Positions 35,782 to 44,528 of a stretch of 63,876 bases of DNA are shown one piece after another. A model generated the notes under the pieces. That model did not search any database, was not told the origin of the DNA, and was given only the letters and a program-made list of their open reading frames with translations. How positions within the stretch are numbered: the stretch's first letter is position 1; every line of letters starts with the position of its first letter. Source of the DNA: JBBQVS01 sp038211295 (GTDB lineage Bacteria > Chloroflexota > Ktedonobacteria > Ktedonobacterales > Ktedonobacteraceae); the NCBI GenBank assembly GCA_038211295.1, contig JBBQVS010000014.1, positions 1-63,876 on the forward strand, given 5' to 3'. The translations under genes were made by a program, and so were the position numbers.

Positions 35782-37824
35782 ATGGATAGACAGCCGGCTA
35801 ACATGCACTGGCTACAGAATAACAATGAGCGACCCAAGCGGCAAACAGACCCTACAGGTCGCCCGACATCGGACGGACAGACGCCCCCAAAGCGTGGTTC
35901 CAGCCTCAATCGCTGGCTCCTCGTACTCGTCGCGGTAATGGTCGCGGTGTATCTTTATAGTTACTTGAATGTCAGCGCGAACAATAACGCGCCAGCACGA
36001 ACAGAACTTTCGTACAGCGATTTTTACACGCAGATCGCACAGAGAAACATCAAGACCGCTACTCAGGTGGGACAGACGGATATTCAGGGTGAGCTAAATA
36101 ACTCTGTTGGTGGACACACAAACTATCATGTGTATCAGCTCGCGAATGGCGATACCGACCTGCCTAAACTGCTGGTCGATAGTGGCGCGAAGTTCAACTA
36201 TCAGCCGCCACCAGATAATTCGCTCTGGATCAACATTCTGCTTACGCTCCTGCCGTGGATAGCCGTGGCGTTGTTCCTCTTCTTCCTCAGTCGCAGAGCG
36301 TCACAGGGTCAACAGGGTATCTTTAGCTTTGGCAAGAGCCGCGCGAAGCTAATTCTCGAAGATCGGCCCAGCACAACCTTTGCGGATGTCGCGGGCGTTG
36401 ACGAGTCCAAGTACGAGTTGCAAGAGGTGGTCGAATTTCTCAAGACGCCACAGAAGTTTCAACGACTCGGCGGCAAAATACCGCGTGGAGTCTTGCTTGT
36501 AGGCCCTCCGGGAACTGGTAAAACTCTTCTGGCGCGAGCGGTAGCAGGTGAAGCGGGCGTTCCCTTCTTCTCAATGAGTGGTTCCGAGTTTGTTGAAGTT
36601 CTCGTTGGTGTTGGTGCCAGCCGTGTCCGCGATCTGTTCGATCAGGCAAAGAAGGCATCGCCAAGTATCATTTTCATCGACGAAATCGACGCCGTTGGTC
36701 GGCAACGTGGCTCCAGCATCAATACGAACGACGAGCGCGAGCAGACGCTTAACCAGTTGCTGGTCGAGATGGATGGCTTCGATAATCGTCAGGCAGTTGT
36801 CGTCGTCGCGGCAACCAATCGCCCTGACGGACTCGATCAAGCCTTACTTCGCCCAGGCCGTTTTGACCGCCGCGTGACCGTAGATCGTCCTGACTGGAAT
36901 GGGCGTCTGGCAATTCTCAAAATTCACTCGCGCACAGTACCGCTTGCGCCCGATGTTGATCTCGTCGCGCTGGCACGTAGCACAACCGGCATGGTTGGCG
37001 CAGACCTTGCGAACCTTGTCAATGAAGCTGCCCTGCTGGGAGCGCGGCGCAATCTTGATCGCGTCACCCAGAGTTGCTTCAATGACGCGTTGGATAAGAT
37101 TCTGCTTGGCGCGGAACGTCCGCTCGTTCTTAGCGATGAGGATTTGAATGTCACCGCGTACCATGAGGGTGGCCATGCCCTCACAGGTCTCATCTTAGAG
37201 GGGGCCGATCCAGTAACAAAAGTTACCATTGTACCACGCGGGCAGGCACTCGGTGTCACTATGTATACACCGCTCGATGACCGCTACAACTACTCAAAGG
37301 ACTATCTACTCGTGCAGATAGTTACCGCTCTGGGTGGGCGTGCGGCAGAGCAAGTGGTATATGGCAAAATCACTACTGGCGCGGAAAACGACCTGCAACG
37401 TGTGACCGCAATCGCGCGGCAGATGGTGACACGCTGGGGCATGAGTGAGCGCATGGGGACAGTCTCATTCAGTGAGCGACAAAGTCCCTTCGCAGGTGGT
37501 GGTGAAACGGGTGCGCCAACCAGCTATAGCGAGGAGACCGCTGAACTTATCGACGAGGAGGTTGATTCCATCGTTCGCACAAGTTACGCGAAATCTGTTG
37601 AGATATTGACGATGCATCGCCCGACGCTTGACCGTATCGCGGAAGAGCTGCGTCGTCACGAAACGATTGACGCGAAGCAGATGCGAAGCATCATGGAAGA
37701 GACAGGTGCACCGATTTCCTCGACACAATCGCTGCCTGTCGTTGGTGCGCCCCCACAACGGGTTGTTCCAGCAGCTCCCACAACGCCCGTGTCCTCCTAC
37801 CAACCACCCGAAGGTGGGATGTAA
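35782..37824 (+). CDS. ftsH: ATP-dependent zinc metalloprotease FtsH
   Basis: This membrane AAA+ protease degrades misfolded and regulatory proteins. The 680 residues show TM1 (WLLVLVAVMVAVYLYSYL, about 45-62), an external loop, TM2 (LLTLLPWIAVALFLFFL), then the AAA module with Walker A GPPGTGKT, Walker B IIFIDEIDAVGRQRG and the SRH block ATNRPDGLDQALLRPGRFD. The zinc site is HEGGH near residue 462 (usual HEAGH), with the third ligand Asp in the following helices. ATG 35782 has AGGT about 9 nt upstream. The N-terminal 45 residues are long and basic for the family. A 32-bp hairpin directly follows the stop. Confidence 0.95.
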   Translation: MDRQPANMHWLQNNNERPKRQTDPTGRPTSDGQTPPKRGSSLNRWLLVLVAVMVAVYLYSYLNVSANNNAPARTELSYSDFYTQIAQRNIKTATQVGQTDIQGELNNSVGGHTNYHVYQLANGDTDLPKLLVDSGAKFNYQPPPDNSLWINILLTLLPWIAVALFLFFLSRRASQGQQGIFSFGKSRAKLILEDRPSTTFADVAGVDESKYELQEVVEFLKTPQKFQRLGGKIPRGVLLVGPPGTGKTLLARAVAGEAGVPFFSMSGSEFVEVLVGVGASRVRDLFDQAKKASPSIIFIDEIDAVGRQRGSSINTNDEREQTLNQLLVEMDGFDNRQAVVVVAATNRPDGLDQALLRPGRFDRRVTVDRPDWNGRLAILKIHSRTVPLAPDVDLVALARSTTGMVGADLANLVNEAALLGARRNLDRVTQSCFNDALDKILLGAERPLVLSDEDLNVTAYHEGGHALTGLILEGADPVTKVTIVPRGQALGVTMYTPLDDRYNYSKDYLLVQIVTALGGRAAEQVVYGKITTGAENDLQRVTAIARQMVTRWGMSERMGTVSFSERQSPFAGGGETGAPTSYSEETAELIDEEVDSIVRTSYAKSVEILTMHRPTLDRIAEELRRHETIDAKQMRSIMEETGAPISSTQSLPVVGAPPQRVVPAAPTTPVSSYQPPEGGM

Positions 37825-37894
37825 GAAACCGTTTTACACAAAAAGGTATGATCGTGAAAAATCACGATCATACCTTTTTGTGTAAAACGGTTTC
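37825..37894 (+). terminator. ftsH terminator, 32-bp perfect stem
   Basis: Arms 37825-37856 and 37863-37894 are exact reverse complements with a 6-nt loop, starting at the base after the stop codon. This is unusually long for a terminator. Confidence 0.8.
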
Positions 37895-38172
37895 TCATCA
37901 AAGAAGTATTGCATGTCGGGATAAACAGCCTTTTCTCTGAGCAATGTAACACCCCGCTTAGAGTTTTGCCAATCTCTGCTTATTGCATCACAAAATAGTG
38001 GCTACGAACAAACAAAACGTGGTATGATATGCTTCATCCACTACCACAGTAAGACGGAAAGAGAACGTTTTTTCTTTTTCATGGTAGAAACCCATCCTTT
38101 ATCGTAAGTGGAGTAGTGTTACTCTACTTAGATACTTCTACGTACTTTATTCTAAACCAGAAGAGGAAAACT
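37895..38172. other. Promoter region of the coiled-coil gene
   Basis: No gene is seen. TATGATATG near 38022 is a possible -10 element. The rest is AT-rich. Confidence 0.4.
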
Positions 38173-38958
38173 ATGACAAAGACAGCCATTACCAAAAAAT
38201 CAGCAAAAAACGCTGAGCATGAGGCCGCTCATACAGCAGTGCAGAAGAAACAGCATAAAGAGAAAGAAGCACACGACGCTGCTCAGGCCGATGAGAAGAC
38301 GCAACGCAAGGAGCAAGCAAAGCAAGAAGCCAAGCTGATGCTCAAGATCGAAGAGGCCAGACAAGATGTGAACAAAGCTGAGCAGAAGTTGGCAAAAGCT
38401 CAGGTCAAACTTGCAGAAGCTCAGGCGCGGCAGCAAGAACTTGAGGATAAGCTAGATAAGTTGCACGCTACGCAACATGAGTCACACAATGGCGTTCCAG
38501 CCACGTCTAACGAACCATTGACATCACTGGCTCAACCACAAGAGATGCCAGCAGAAGTGGACGCCACACAGCTCTCACTGGAGACACCATTCATTACCCA
38601 GAGTGCTGGCACAGCAGATATGATAGACACAACAACCTCAACAGAGGCATCCGAAGGCACACCATTAGCAACCTCGTTAGAGCCTGACCAGCCGCCAGCC
38701 GAGGGACGCACCGACATTACAGAGACAGCGCAGCAGGACTCAGCAGACATCGCTAGTAGCACAGATATACCGTCCGCCCTTGCACCCGAAAGCGTCAGCG
38801 AAACAGTAGCATTTACAGAGCAGGAGAGCGCGGAGGCGTCAGCAACGACACACGAGGAAGAGACGGACGAACCAGGTTCTTCGGATGATGCATCACAGAA
38901 AAGCGCAACAACGCACAGACGCACAAGAAGAACACACACAGAGCCAACAGAACAGTAG
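38173..38958 (+). CDS. Coiled-coil protein with acidic low-complexity tail, unknown
   Basis: The 261-residue soluble protein divides in two. Residues 1-105 are Lys/Glu/Ala/Gln-rich and form an uninterrupted coiled coil (KIEEARQDVNKAEQKLAKAQ). Residues 110-250 are Thr/Ser/Glu/Pro-rich and disordered, and the end is basic (HRRTRRTHTE). No signal, no catalytic motif. AGAGGA precedes ATG 38173. It could be a structural or nucleoid-type protein, but no family is recognised. Confidence 0.65.
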   Translation: MTKTAITKKSAKNAEHEAAHTAVQKKQHKEKEAHDAAQADEKTQRKEQAKQEAKLMLKIEEARQDVNKAEQKLAKAQVKLAEAQARQQELEDKLDKLHATQHESHNGVPATSNEPLTSLAQPQEMPAEVDATQLSLETPFITQSAGTADMIDTTTSTEASEGTPLATSLEPDQPPAEGRTDITETAQQDSADIASSTDIPSALAPESVSETVAFTEQESAEASATTHEEETDEPGSSDDASQKSATTHRRTRRTHTEPTEQ

Positions 38959-38960
38959 AA

Positions 38961-39030
38961 GCATGAGGGGTATGTAGGAGTGTATGGAGGGGGCAAGGTG
39001 TAGCATGGCCGGGGCAAGGCCCGCCATACT
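38961..39030 (+). repeat. Dispersed hairpin repeat, copy 1
   Basis: It reads GCATGAGGGG, then after ~33 nt ATGGCCGGGGCAAGGCCCGCCAT in which ATGGC/GCCAT and GGG/CCC pair. The same ordered blocks occur on the minus strand at 45902-45956. It lies just after the coiled-coil gene and may act as terminator. Confidence 0.45.
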
Positions 39031-39071
39031 GTTTTGAACTTGCTTTGGCGTCTTCCCACAAATCTCCCTTT

Positions 39072-39103
39072 GGAAGAGCATGGAGGTTATACTCCATGCT
39101 TCC
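39072..39103 (-). terminator. Hairpin after the GH16-like gene
   Basis: GGAAG-AG-CATGGAG pairs with CTCCATGCTTCC, apart from a 2-nt bulge. It is 18 bp past the stop at 39121 of the minus-strand gene; a U-run is lacking. Confidence 0.5.
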
Positions 39104-39120
39104 GCAGACACCTGTAATCA

Positions 39121-40134
39121 CTATCCCGCATATTTATAAATTTGTACCATGCTTACATCGAGCGAAACTGGGAGAGCGGTTGTAGTATCGGGATTACCCG
39201 TGAACGCGTCACCACACGCTACAGCCATACCAAACCACATTGCCTGATTTGGAATGCTTTGCGTCAACACTCCCTGACTGACACCATCTACATAAAATTG
39301 TAGCTTGTTGGGACTCCATTCATATGTAAGCGTATGAAAATCTGCGCCAAAACTGCCCATCGCAGTTAGCTGTGTCGTCGGGCCGCCGTTGGTTCCATGA
39401 TTGGTAAAGAATAATTCGTTTTTTGTTGCTGGCGGCGACTCGAAAAGGTCGGTCTGTGTGCCATTTGATGAACTGGGCCAGAGAATCGCATATGGACCTA
39501 CACCTTTTCCATAGGGCAAGCGTACACGAACAACGTATTTGCCATAGGTTTGTGCGAACCGAAACGCTGCGACCCCACCCGTAGTATAAGGGAGACCATT
39601 TGTTGTTTTCCGTTCCATCCAGAGATGCAACATGCCGTTTGAGACCGTGACCTCGCCTGGACTGTAGTAGCTATCGCCGCCGCCATGTGGCCCGTCATAC
39701 GTTCCCCACGTTGAGTTCAACTGCGTGCCGCTAAAATTATCACTATAAATAAGTTGCCAGTTCGCGCTACTACCGCCAATCACGCCAGTGCCACCATTAT
39801 CGCCTCCACCTGGTGCCACAGGTGGTGCTACCGCAACTGATTGGGCCGTCGCTGTCGGTGGTACGATATGGGTAACTACAGGCGTAACAGGCATCGCCGT
39901 AGCCGTCGTCCCATGTGTTGGCATTATGACTGGTTTTTTACCACTAATGGCTCCCACGTCAGGGTGAGTAACCGTTGTATGGTTGCTCCCAACAGGTGAT
40001 GCTACATGTGAAGTTCCATTGGGTGATAATGATACATGAGTCAGTGTAATAAATGAGGCTACCGCGATGACTGCTGCCAGAGCAACCAGCATCAAGCCAA
40101 TCCATTTTTTCCGTCGTCGAGTAATATTATTCAT
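39121..40134 (-). CDS. Glycoside hydrolase family 16-like secreted protein, nucleophile altered
   Basis: The 337-residue protein has an N-terminal TM/signal anchor (KKWIGLMLVALAAVIAVAS), a Thr/Val/Pro-rich stalk and a concanavalin-like beta-jelly-roll that fits GH16: WQLIYSDNFSGTQLNSTWGT, then RLPYGKGVGPYAILWPSS, and the tail YEWSPNKLQFYVDGV. The active-site motif, normally ExDxxE, reads QTDLFE, so the first (nucleophile) Glu is Gln while the Asp and acid/base Glu remain. It may be a sugar-binding protein or a retaining enzyme with lost activity. ATG 40134 has AAGGAG upstream; the longer ORF is not supported. Confidence 0.78.
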   Translation of the reverse strand: MNNITRRRKKWIGLMLVALAAVIAVASFITLTHVSLSPNGTSHVASPVGSNHTTVTHPDVGAISGKKPVIMPTHGTTATAMPVTPVVTHIVPPTATAQSVAVAPPVAPGGGDNGGTGVIGGSSANWQLIYSDNFSGTQLNSTWGTYDGPHGGGDSYYSPGEVTVSNGMLHLWMERKTTNGLPYTTGGVAAFRFAQTYGKYVVRVRLPYGKGVGPYAILWPSSSNGTQTDLFESPPATKNELFFTNHGTNGGPTTQLTAMGSFGADFHTLTYEWSPNKLQFYVDGVSQGVLTQSIPNQAMWFGMAVACGDAFTGNPDTTTALPVSLDVSMVQIYKYAG

Positions 40135-40445
40135 GAACGAGTCTACTCCTTGCGTTCCTTGTGCATACAAGGATAACACCACAGTATGCAAGAGGACATA
40201 GATTGTCTTGAATATAGCGTAAAAGTACCTGTACTCTAACGGGTTCCTCAACCACAAACACTGTGAGGGCGTATATGTCAATGTGTTTACCCGCTTCTCT
40301 TTTCGTTGTATTATATATATTGTCCCGAACCCCTTTGAAGCGATCTTCTAACCACGAAGGGAAGCACGCCGTATATAAACGTATATATAAGAACACTCTT
40401 TCGGATTTGACTAGATGGCCCTTTACGCAAAAAAGGATTTTTCAC

Positions 40446-41618
40446 ATGGCAAAAGCATTAAACAGTACAGGCTCATTGAGTCGAACACATACGCTGACAG
40501 GCTCGTTGCAATCGGTACAAACGTTGCGGCTCGTGCTTGGCTACGCAGCGATGTTTGGCGCCCTTATTTTCCTGCTTGGTACAAGCTGGGACATTCAATG
40601 GCATAGTGCCATTGGACGTGATCGAACATTGATACCACCGCATATTATGATGTTGTGTGGTGTAACCTTGAGTGGACTCGCGGGCCTGACCGCGATTATT
40701 ATTGAGAGCATGTGGGCGCGTCGGGCCTCTGCTGTGGCGCAACATAGCACGCATTTTGCTGATATCTTCTATGGGCCACTAGGGGCGTACATTCTTGGCT
40801 TCGCGGCCCTCACTGCCGCTATCGCCTTTCCGCTCGATAGCTACTGGCACGCCCTGTATGGTATCGACGTGGCAATCTGGGCACCATTCCACATCATGTT
40901 CGGTTTTGGTATGGGCGCGGTTGGCCTGGGTGCAGTTTATGTGCTGGCCTCTGCCGCGAATATTGCGAAAATGCGCGACGACAAAAAAGCTTCCCGTTGG
41001 GCCAATCTGGGCGTAGTCCTGGCCTTCGCGGTCATGATGAGCATTTTTACGTTGCTCCTGTTCGACTCTATAGAGACACGCAATTTCATTGATCTCGGCT
41101 TTACCCGTGTCAGTCTCTTCCCACTGCTCGCGGGCGTGATGGTCACAACCACGCTTGTTGCCACTGTACAGATTGTCCCCTGGCGGTGGGCGGCCACTTC
41201 GGTTGTCGGCCTTTACCTAGCCTTCGCGGCACTCATGGCACTATTCGTACAACCTGCCACCGATTACTTGCTGACAATTGAACGGCTCGCCTACAGACAT
41301 AGCCGTCCCATTACGTCGATTGTCGCGCTAGAATGGTTTCTTGCGCCTCTGCTTGTCGCTATTCTCATTGACGTTGTGACCCGACAGGCGCGACGCAACA
41401 ACTGGTCGGCACGCAAAATAACGCTTGCCTATGTGCTGGTCGCATTGGTTAGCACCATTCCAATGCCCGCGATTTATCCAATCTACGCGTTCTACATTTA
41501 TGAGTTGTTTGGCATCGCGAGCATTCTGTTTGGACTGCTATTAGGGCTAGTTGGTACATCGCTTGGCACGTGGTTTGGACAAAATATGGGCGCGTCCCTA
41601 CGAAAGATTGAAAGATAG
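40446..41618 (+). CDS. Polytopic membrane protein with duplicated Trp-His motif, unknown
   Basis: The 390-residue protein has about ten helices. Two similar loop/helix units occur: WDIQWHSAIGRDRTLIPPHIM and LDSYWHALYGIDVAIWAPFHIM-like, sharing the pattern D-x-x-W-H-x3-G-x-D-x5-P-x-H-I-M. This looks like an internal duplication with paired His suited to metal or heme binding. AAGGAT precedes ATG 40446. It is followed 9 bp later by a small external-domain protein and faces a CopC-CopD gene, so a role in copper or respiratory metal handling is plausible but unproved. Confidence 0.68.
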   Translation: MAKALNSTGSLSRTHTLTGSLQSVQTLRLVLGYAAMFGALIFLLGTSWDIQWHSAIGRDRTLIPPHIMMLCGVTLSGLAGLTAIIIESMWARRASAVAQHSTHFADIFYGPLGAYILGFAALTAAIAFPLDSYWHALYGIDVAIWAPFHIMFGFGMGAVGLGAVYVLASAANIAKMRDDKKASRWANLGVVLAFAVMMSIFTLLLFDSIETRNFIDLGFTRVSLFPLLAGVMVTTTLVATVQIVPWRWAATSVVGLYLAFAALMALFVQPATDYLLTIERLAYRHSRPITSIVALEWFLAPLLVAILIDVVTRQARRNNWSARKITLAYVLVALVSTIPMPAIYPIYAFYIYELFGIASILFGLLLGLVGTSLGTWFGQNMGASLRKIER

Positions 41619-41627
41619 GGAGAAAAG

Positions 41628-42275
41628 ATGTCCAAGCTTTTACAACGTCTCTTGTTACTGGTGGGAATTGTGGCATTGCTTGTCGTGCTTGTAGAGCTTG
41701 GCTTCTCTGTTGCCGCGACAACACACGGCAACACGCCTGTGCGTGTTGTCCATGTGAACGCTGGCCCGTATCCTCTGATCGTCAATCTCTACAAAGCACC
41801 GGCGGATGCAGGCTACGCCTTGCCTTTTTCGCTTGCGCCACAACAGCCAATCAGTGGCAAGTTGAGCTACGATGTGTTCTCGGTTCCAGTATCTACTATT
41901 CATGCCACGCCTGTTCGGGCTAGCCTTAGCCCTGATGCCAACACTCAAAATGGTGTACAAGGTGCGGCAGAGATCACGGTACAAGGTGACTGGATATTGC
42001 AAATCACCGTTGATGGCCCGTCGGGAAAAGCTACCGCGTCTGTGCCGATTACGGCTACAGCCCCACCAGCTATTCCCGTATGGTTGGGATGGCTCATTGG
42101 CCTCATTCCACTCTACGGCGTCCTGGGCTTTTTGCTTTCGCAACGTCGTCGCAAACAAACGCATACATCGCTGGAGGATGGTGTGTTGGTGCCGAAAAAG
42201 GTACTACCACCTGTTCCGCTAACCGCCCTCTACAAAAATTCAGGTGTGCCAGAAACGTTGGACAGGTCCGAATAA
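41628..42275 (+). CDS. Membrane-anchored FixH/YtkA-like protein
   Basis: The 215-residue protein has an N-terminal signal/anchor (LLLLVGIVALLVVLVELGF), an external beta domain of the YtkA/FixH type (PLIVNLYKAPADAGYALPFS ... GDWILQITVDGPSGKATASV) and a C-terminal helix followed by a basic cytoplasmic tail. Such domains occur as the last part of the CopC-CopD fusion 6 bp away on the opposite strand. It is co-transcribed with the Trp-His membrane protein. The call is from the fold pattern only. Confidence 0.62.
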   Translation: MSKLLQRLLLLVGIVALLVVLVELGFSVAATTHGNTPVRVVHVNAGPYPLIVNLYKAPADAGYALPFSLAPQQPISGKLSYDVFSVPVSTIHATPVRASLSPDANTQNGVQGAAEITVQGDWILQITVDGPSGKATASVPITATAPPAIPVWLGWLIGLIPLYGVLGFLLSQRRRKQTHTSLEDGVLVPKKVLPPVPLTALYKNSGVPETLDRSE

Positions 42276-42280
42276 TTCGT

Positions 42281-44308
42281 TTATTCTTGGATTACTACCT
42301 GAAATGTTGCTTTCTGGACAGCCTGACCCGCGAGTTGAAAGCTCACTGTGATATTCCATGCGCCCGCCATTGAGAACGCTTTACCCACAGGGAAGGTCGC
42401 TACATAGGTAGTGCCGCGCATTGTTGTTTGCTCAATCGCGGTTCCCATATTCATGGCCTGCATCGCGGTGACGAGTTGTACTTTCGCGTCCGTCACAGAT
42501 TTGCCGTTCGCATCGGTGATTGAAACGATCACTGTGTTCGTACTATTGACGCGCCCAGGTAAGACCTGAAAGCCAACCGTGAACGCGCCAACTTTTTGTT
42601 GTTGCGTGGTATCGGTTGCCGACGACGGCGTTGTTGCTGGCGGATTTGTATAAGAGGTTGTAGGGAAAACAACTGGTGGCGCGTAGAACGCCATCAGCGC
42701 GGACGTGAGTAACACACCAGCCCCAAGTAACGTCTGTAGCATAACGAGCAATTTTACGTGGCGTGTTGTGCGCTCTAACGTCGATTGGCGAGTACGACGA
42801 CCCGGCATATCCGCATTGACGACAGCCAGCAGCAAGGTTTGACGCATCAGACGGGGACGCAACACAAACAACAGGTATAGGCTCGCGAGCAAGAGTAGGG
42901 CGGCAAGCACCAATCGTACCAGAAACGAATGCCCATAGGGGTCGGTCAGGAGCAGGCGTGGTGTGCTAATGGTTGTTTCGCCCAGAAAGAGTAAGCTTAC
43001 AATGTGAATACTCATCGCGCCAAGAACAAAAGGAGTCAAACGACGAAGAAAAGTCACAATGGTTTCCGTATTCGAGCCGAGGTCAATAATCGAAAGAAGG
43101 GGGAAAAGCACATAGCCAAGGTAAGTCAGGCCACCAAACCAGACACATTGCGCGAGCAGTAACAGCCCATTCAGGATGACCGCGCTAGCATGAGGTTGCA
43201 CCGTCGAAATTGTGGTGTCGGTCAGAGCATAGGTGCAGATAATCGCGCCGACTAACAGAAACCAGAGACTGGTATAACGTTGCAGGGGGGCCGTTGTTGT
43301 ACTGAGCGCGTCACGTTCAGTCAGAGCTTTTATTGAGCCAGTGGTAGTTGCGAACGAGCCTGCTTGCTGAAGGCGAAGTGGGCCAGTGCGTGTTGTACTG
43401 GGAACTCGTTGCGCGACGGGTTCCACTTCCTCTCTATCTTGTGGGCGTGTAACCCGCCACAGCAGCGCGAGGGCTAGTAGGAGTAGCACGCAACGCACAA
43501 GCCAGAGGCGTCCATACAGGGTATCAGTGAGCAATGTGGGCAGGGCCGAGAAATTGAACGGCCCCTGCTCCAGGGCGCGTGTGACGTGGATGCTACGCAG
43601 GGCCAGCGAAACGACCTCGCCGACCAGCAGGGCCGAGAGGCAGAGCCATTGCAGTGGCACAGCCTGCCGTCGTGTGCGATCCAGCAGATCGAGTACACGC
43701 TCGAAACGTGCAAGAATAAGGCGTTCCGTCACCAGAATACCCACCCAGAAGACAAGTGCCGCCATAATCAGCCATTCCCACGCAACCGAAAGACCGCCAA
43801 GCATATCAAGCTGACGAATATCCGTCGTGCAATTGTCGTCGATGCAGTTGCTACTCTCCGGCCCCAGCTTCGGAGTTCCCGCCAGTCCCAGCGAGGAACT
43901 ACCAATATCGAAGCCGATTTTGCCATAGGTGGTGTGACCATCGTCATTCGCTACCGCCGTCCACGTCACAAGATAACTGCCACGCGCCAGCGTCCCCGGC
44001 AGCATTGTATCCAGTTCGTGCGGATTGCTCTGAGCAACCGCGCTCTGTGTTGCCACCGCGATGTACGCGCCATTCTGCACATACGCGACCTGCACCACGC
44101 TCATCGGGCTGACGCTCGCGTTGAAGTAGATGCGAATAACCTTTGGTGGTAGCACCACCGTAGAGCCGTCAACGGGGTCGGAGCCAACAACATACGAGTG
44201 GGCCAGAACCACCTGTGGCTGGAACACAACAAGGCTGATGTAACAAAGTATGCTATTCAAAAGTGGCAGGAAAATGAGGCTGAAAAAGCGACGATGCCTA
44301 TTCTTCAT
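42281..44308 (-). CDS. CopC-CopD fusion, copper transport/resistance protein (second copy)
   Basis: The layout is the same as in the gene at 23785-25719. A signal peptide ends before AHSYVVGSDPVDGST, where the N-terminal His binds copper. The CopC barrel has its second His in NDDGHTTYG. The CopD helices follow (GGLSVAWEWLIMAALVFWVGI onward) with an Arg/Thr-rich loop, and a YtkA-like external domain ends the protein (MNMGTAIEQT). 675 residues. It converges with the YtkA-like gene with only 5 bp between the stops. Sequence divergence from the first copy suggests an old duplication. Confidence 0.87.
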   Translation of the reverse strand: MKNRHRRFFSLIFLPLLNSILCYISLVVFQPQVVLAHSYVVGSDPVDGSTVVLPPKVIRIYFNASVSPMSVVQVAYVQNGAYIAVATQSAVAQSNPHELDTMLPGTLARGSYLVTWTAVANDDGHTTYGKIGFDIGSSSLGLAGTPKLGPESSNCIDDNCTTDIRQLDMLGGLSVAWEWLIMAALVFWVGILVTERLILARFERVLDLLDRTRRQAVPLQWLCLSALLVGEVVSLALRSIHVTRALEQGPFNFSALPTLLTDTLYGRLWLVRCVLLLLALALLWRVTRPQDREEVEPVAQRVPSTTRTGPLRLQQAGSFATTTGSIKALTERDALSTTTAPLQRYTSLWFLLVGAIICTYALTDTTISTVQPHASAVILNGLLLLAQCVWFGGLTYLGYVLFPLLSIIDLGSNTETIVTFLRRLTPFVLGAMSIHIVSLLFLGETTISTPRLLLTDPYGHSFLVRLVLAALLLLASLYLLFVLRPRLMRQTLLLAVVNADMPGRRTRQSTLERTTRHVKLLVMLQTLLGAGVLLTSALMAFYAPPVVFPTTSYTNPPATTPSSATDTTQQQKVGAFTVGFQVLPGRVNSTNTVIVSITDANGKSVTDAKVQLVTAMQAMNMGTAIEQTTMRGTTYVATFPVGKAFSMAGAWNITVSFQLAGQAVQKATFQVVIQE

Positions 44309-44528
44309 GGTGTTTTCAATCTTCTTGCTGACGCCAAAATAGAGAGTCTTGCTAGCAACGATTGTACATCACTCTCGCCCCACCCGCAATACATTCGCCA
44401 CACATTAGCGAAATTTGCCAGTGTGATACTAGCCATTTACGCCTGAACCATTGTCTCTGTATCTCAATTGCCGCTATAATGAGTGGTATATAAAAAGAAT
44501 ATAATAAAATAAAAGAGTGGAATATTCT

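Noticed and set aside
42268..42290. Short stem between converging YtkA-like and CopC-CopD genes
   Set aside because: Only six base pairs, AT-rich; too weak to call a terminator.
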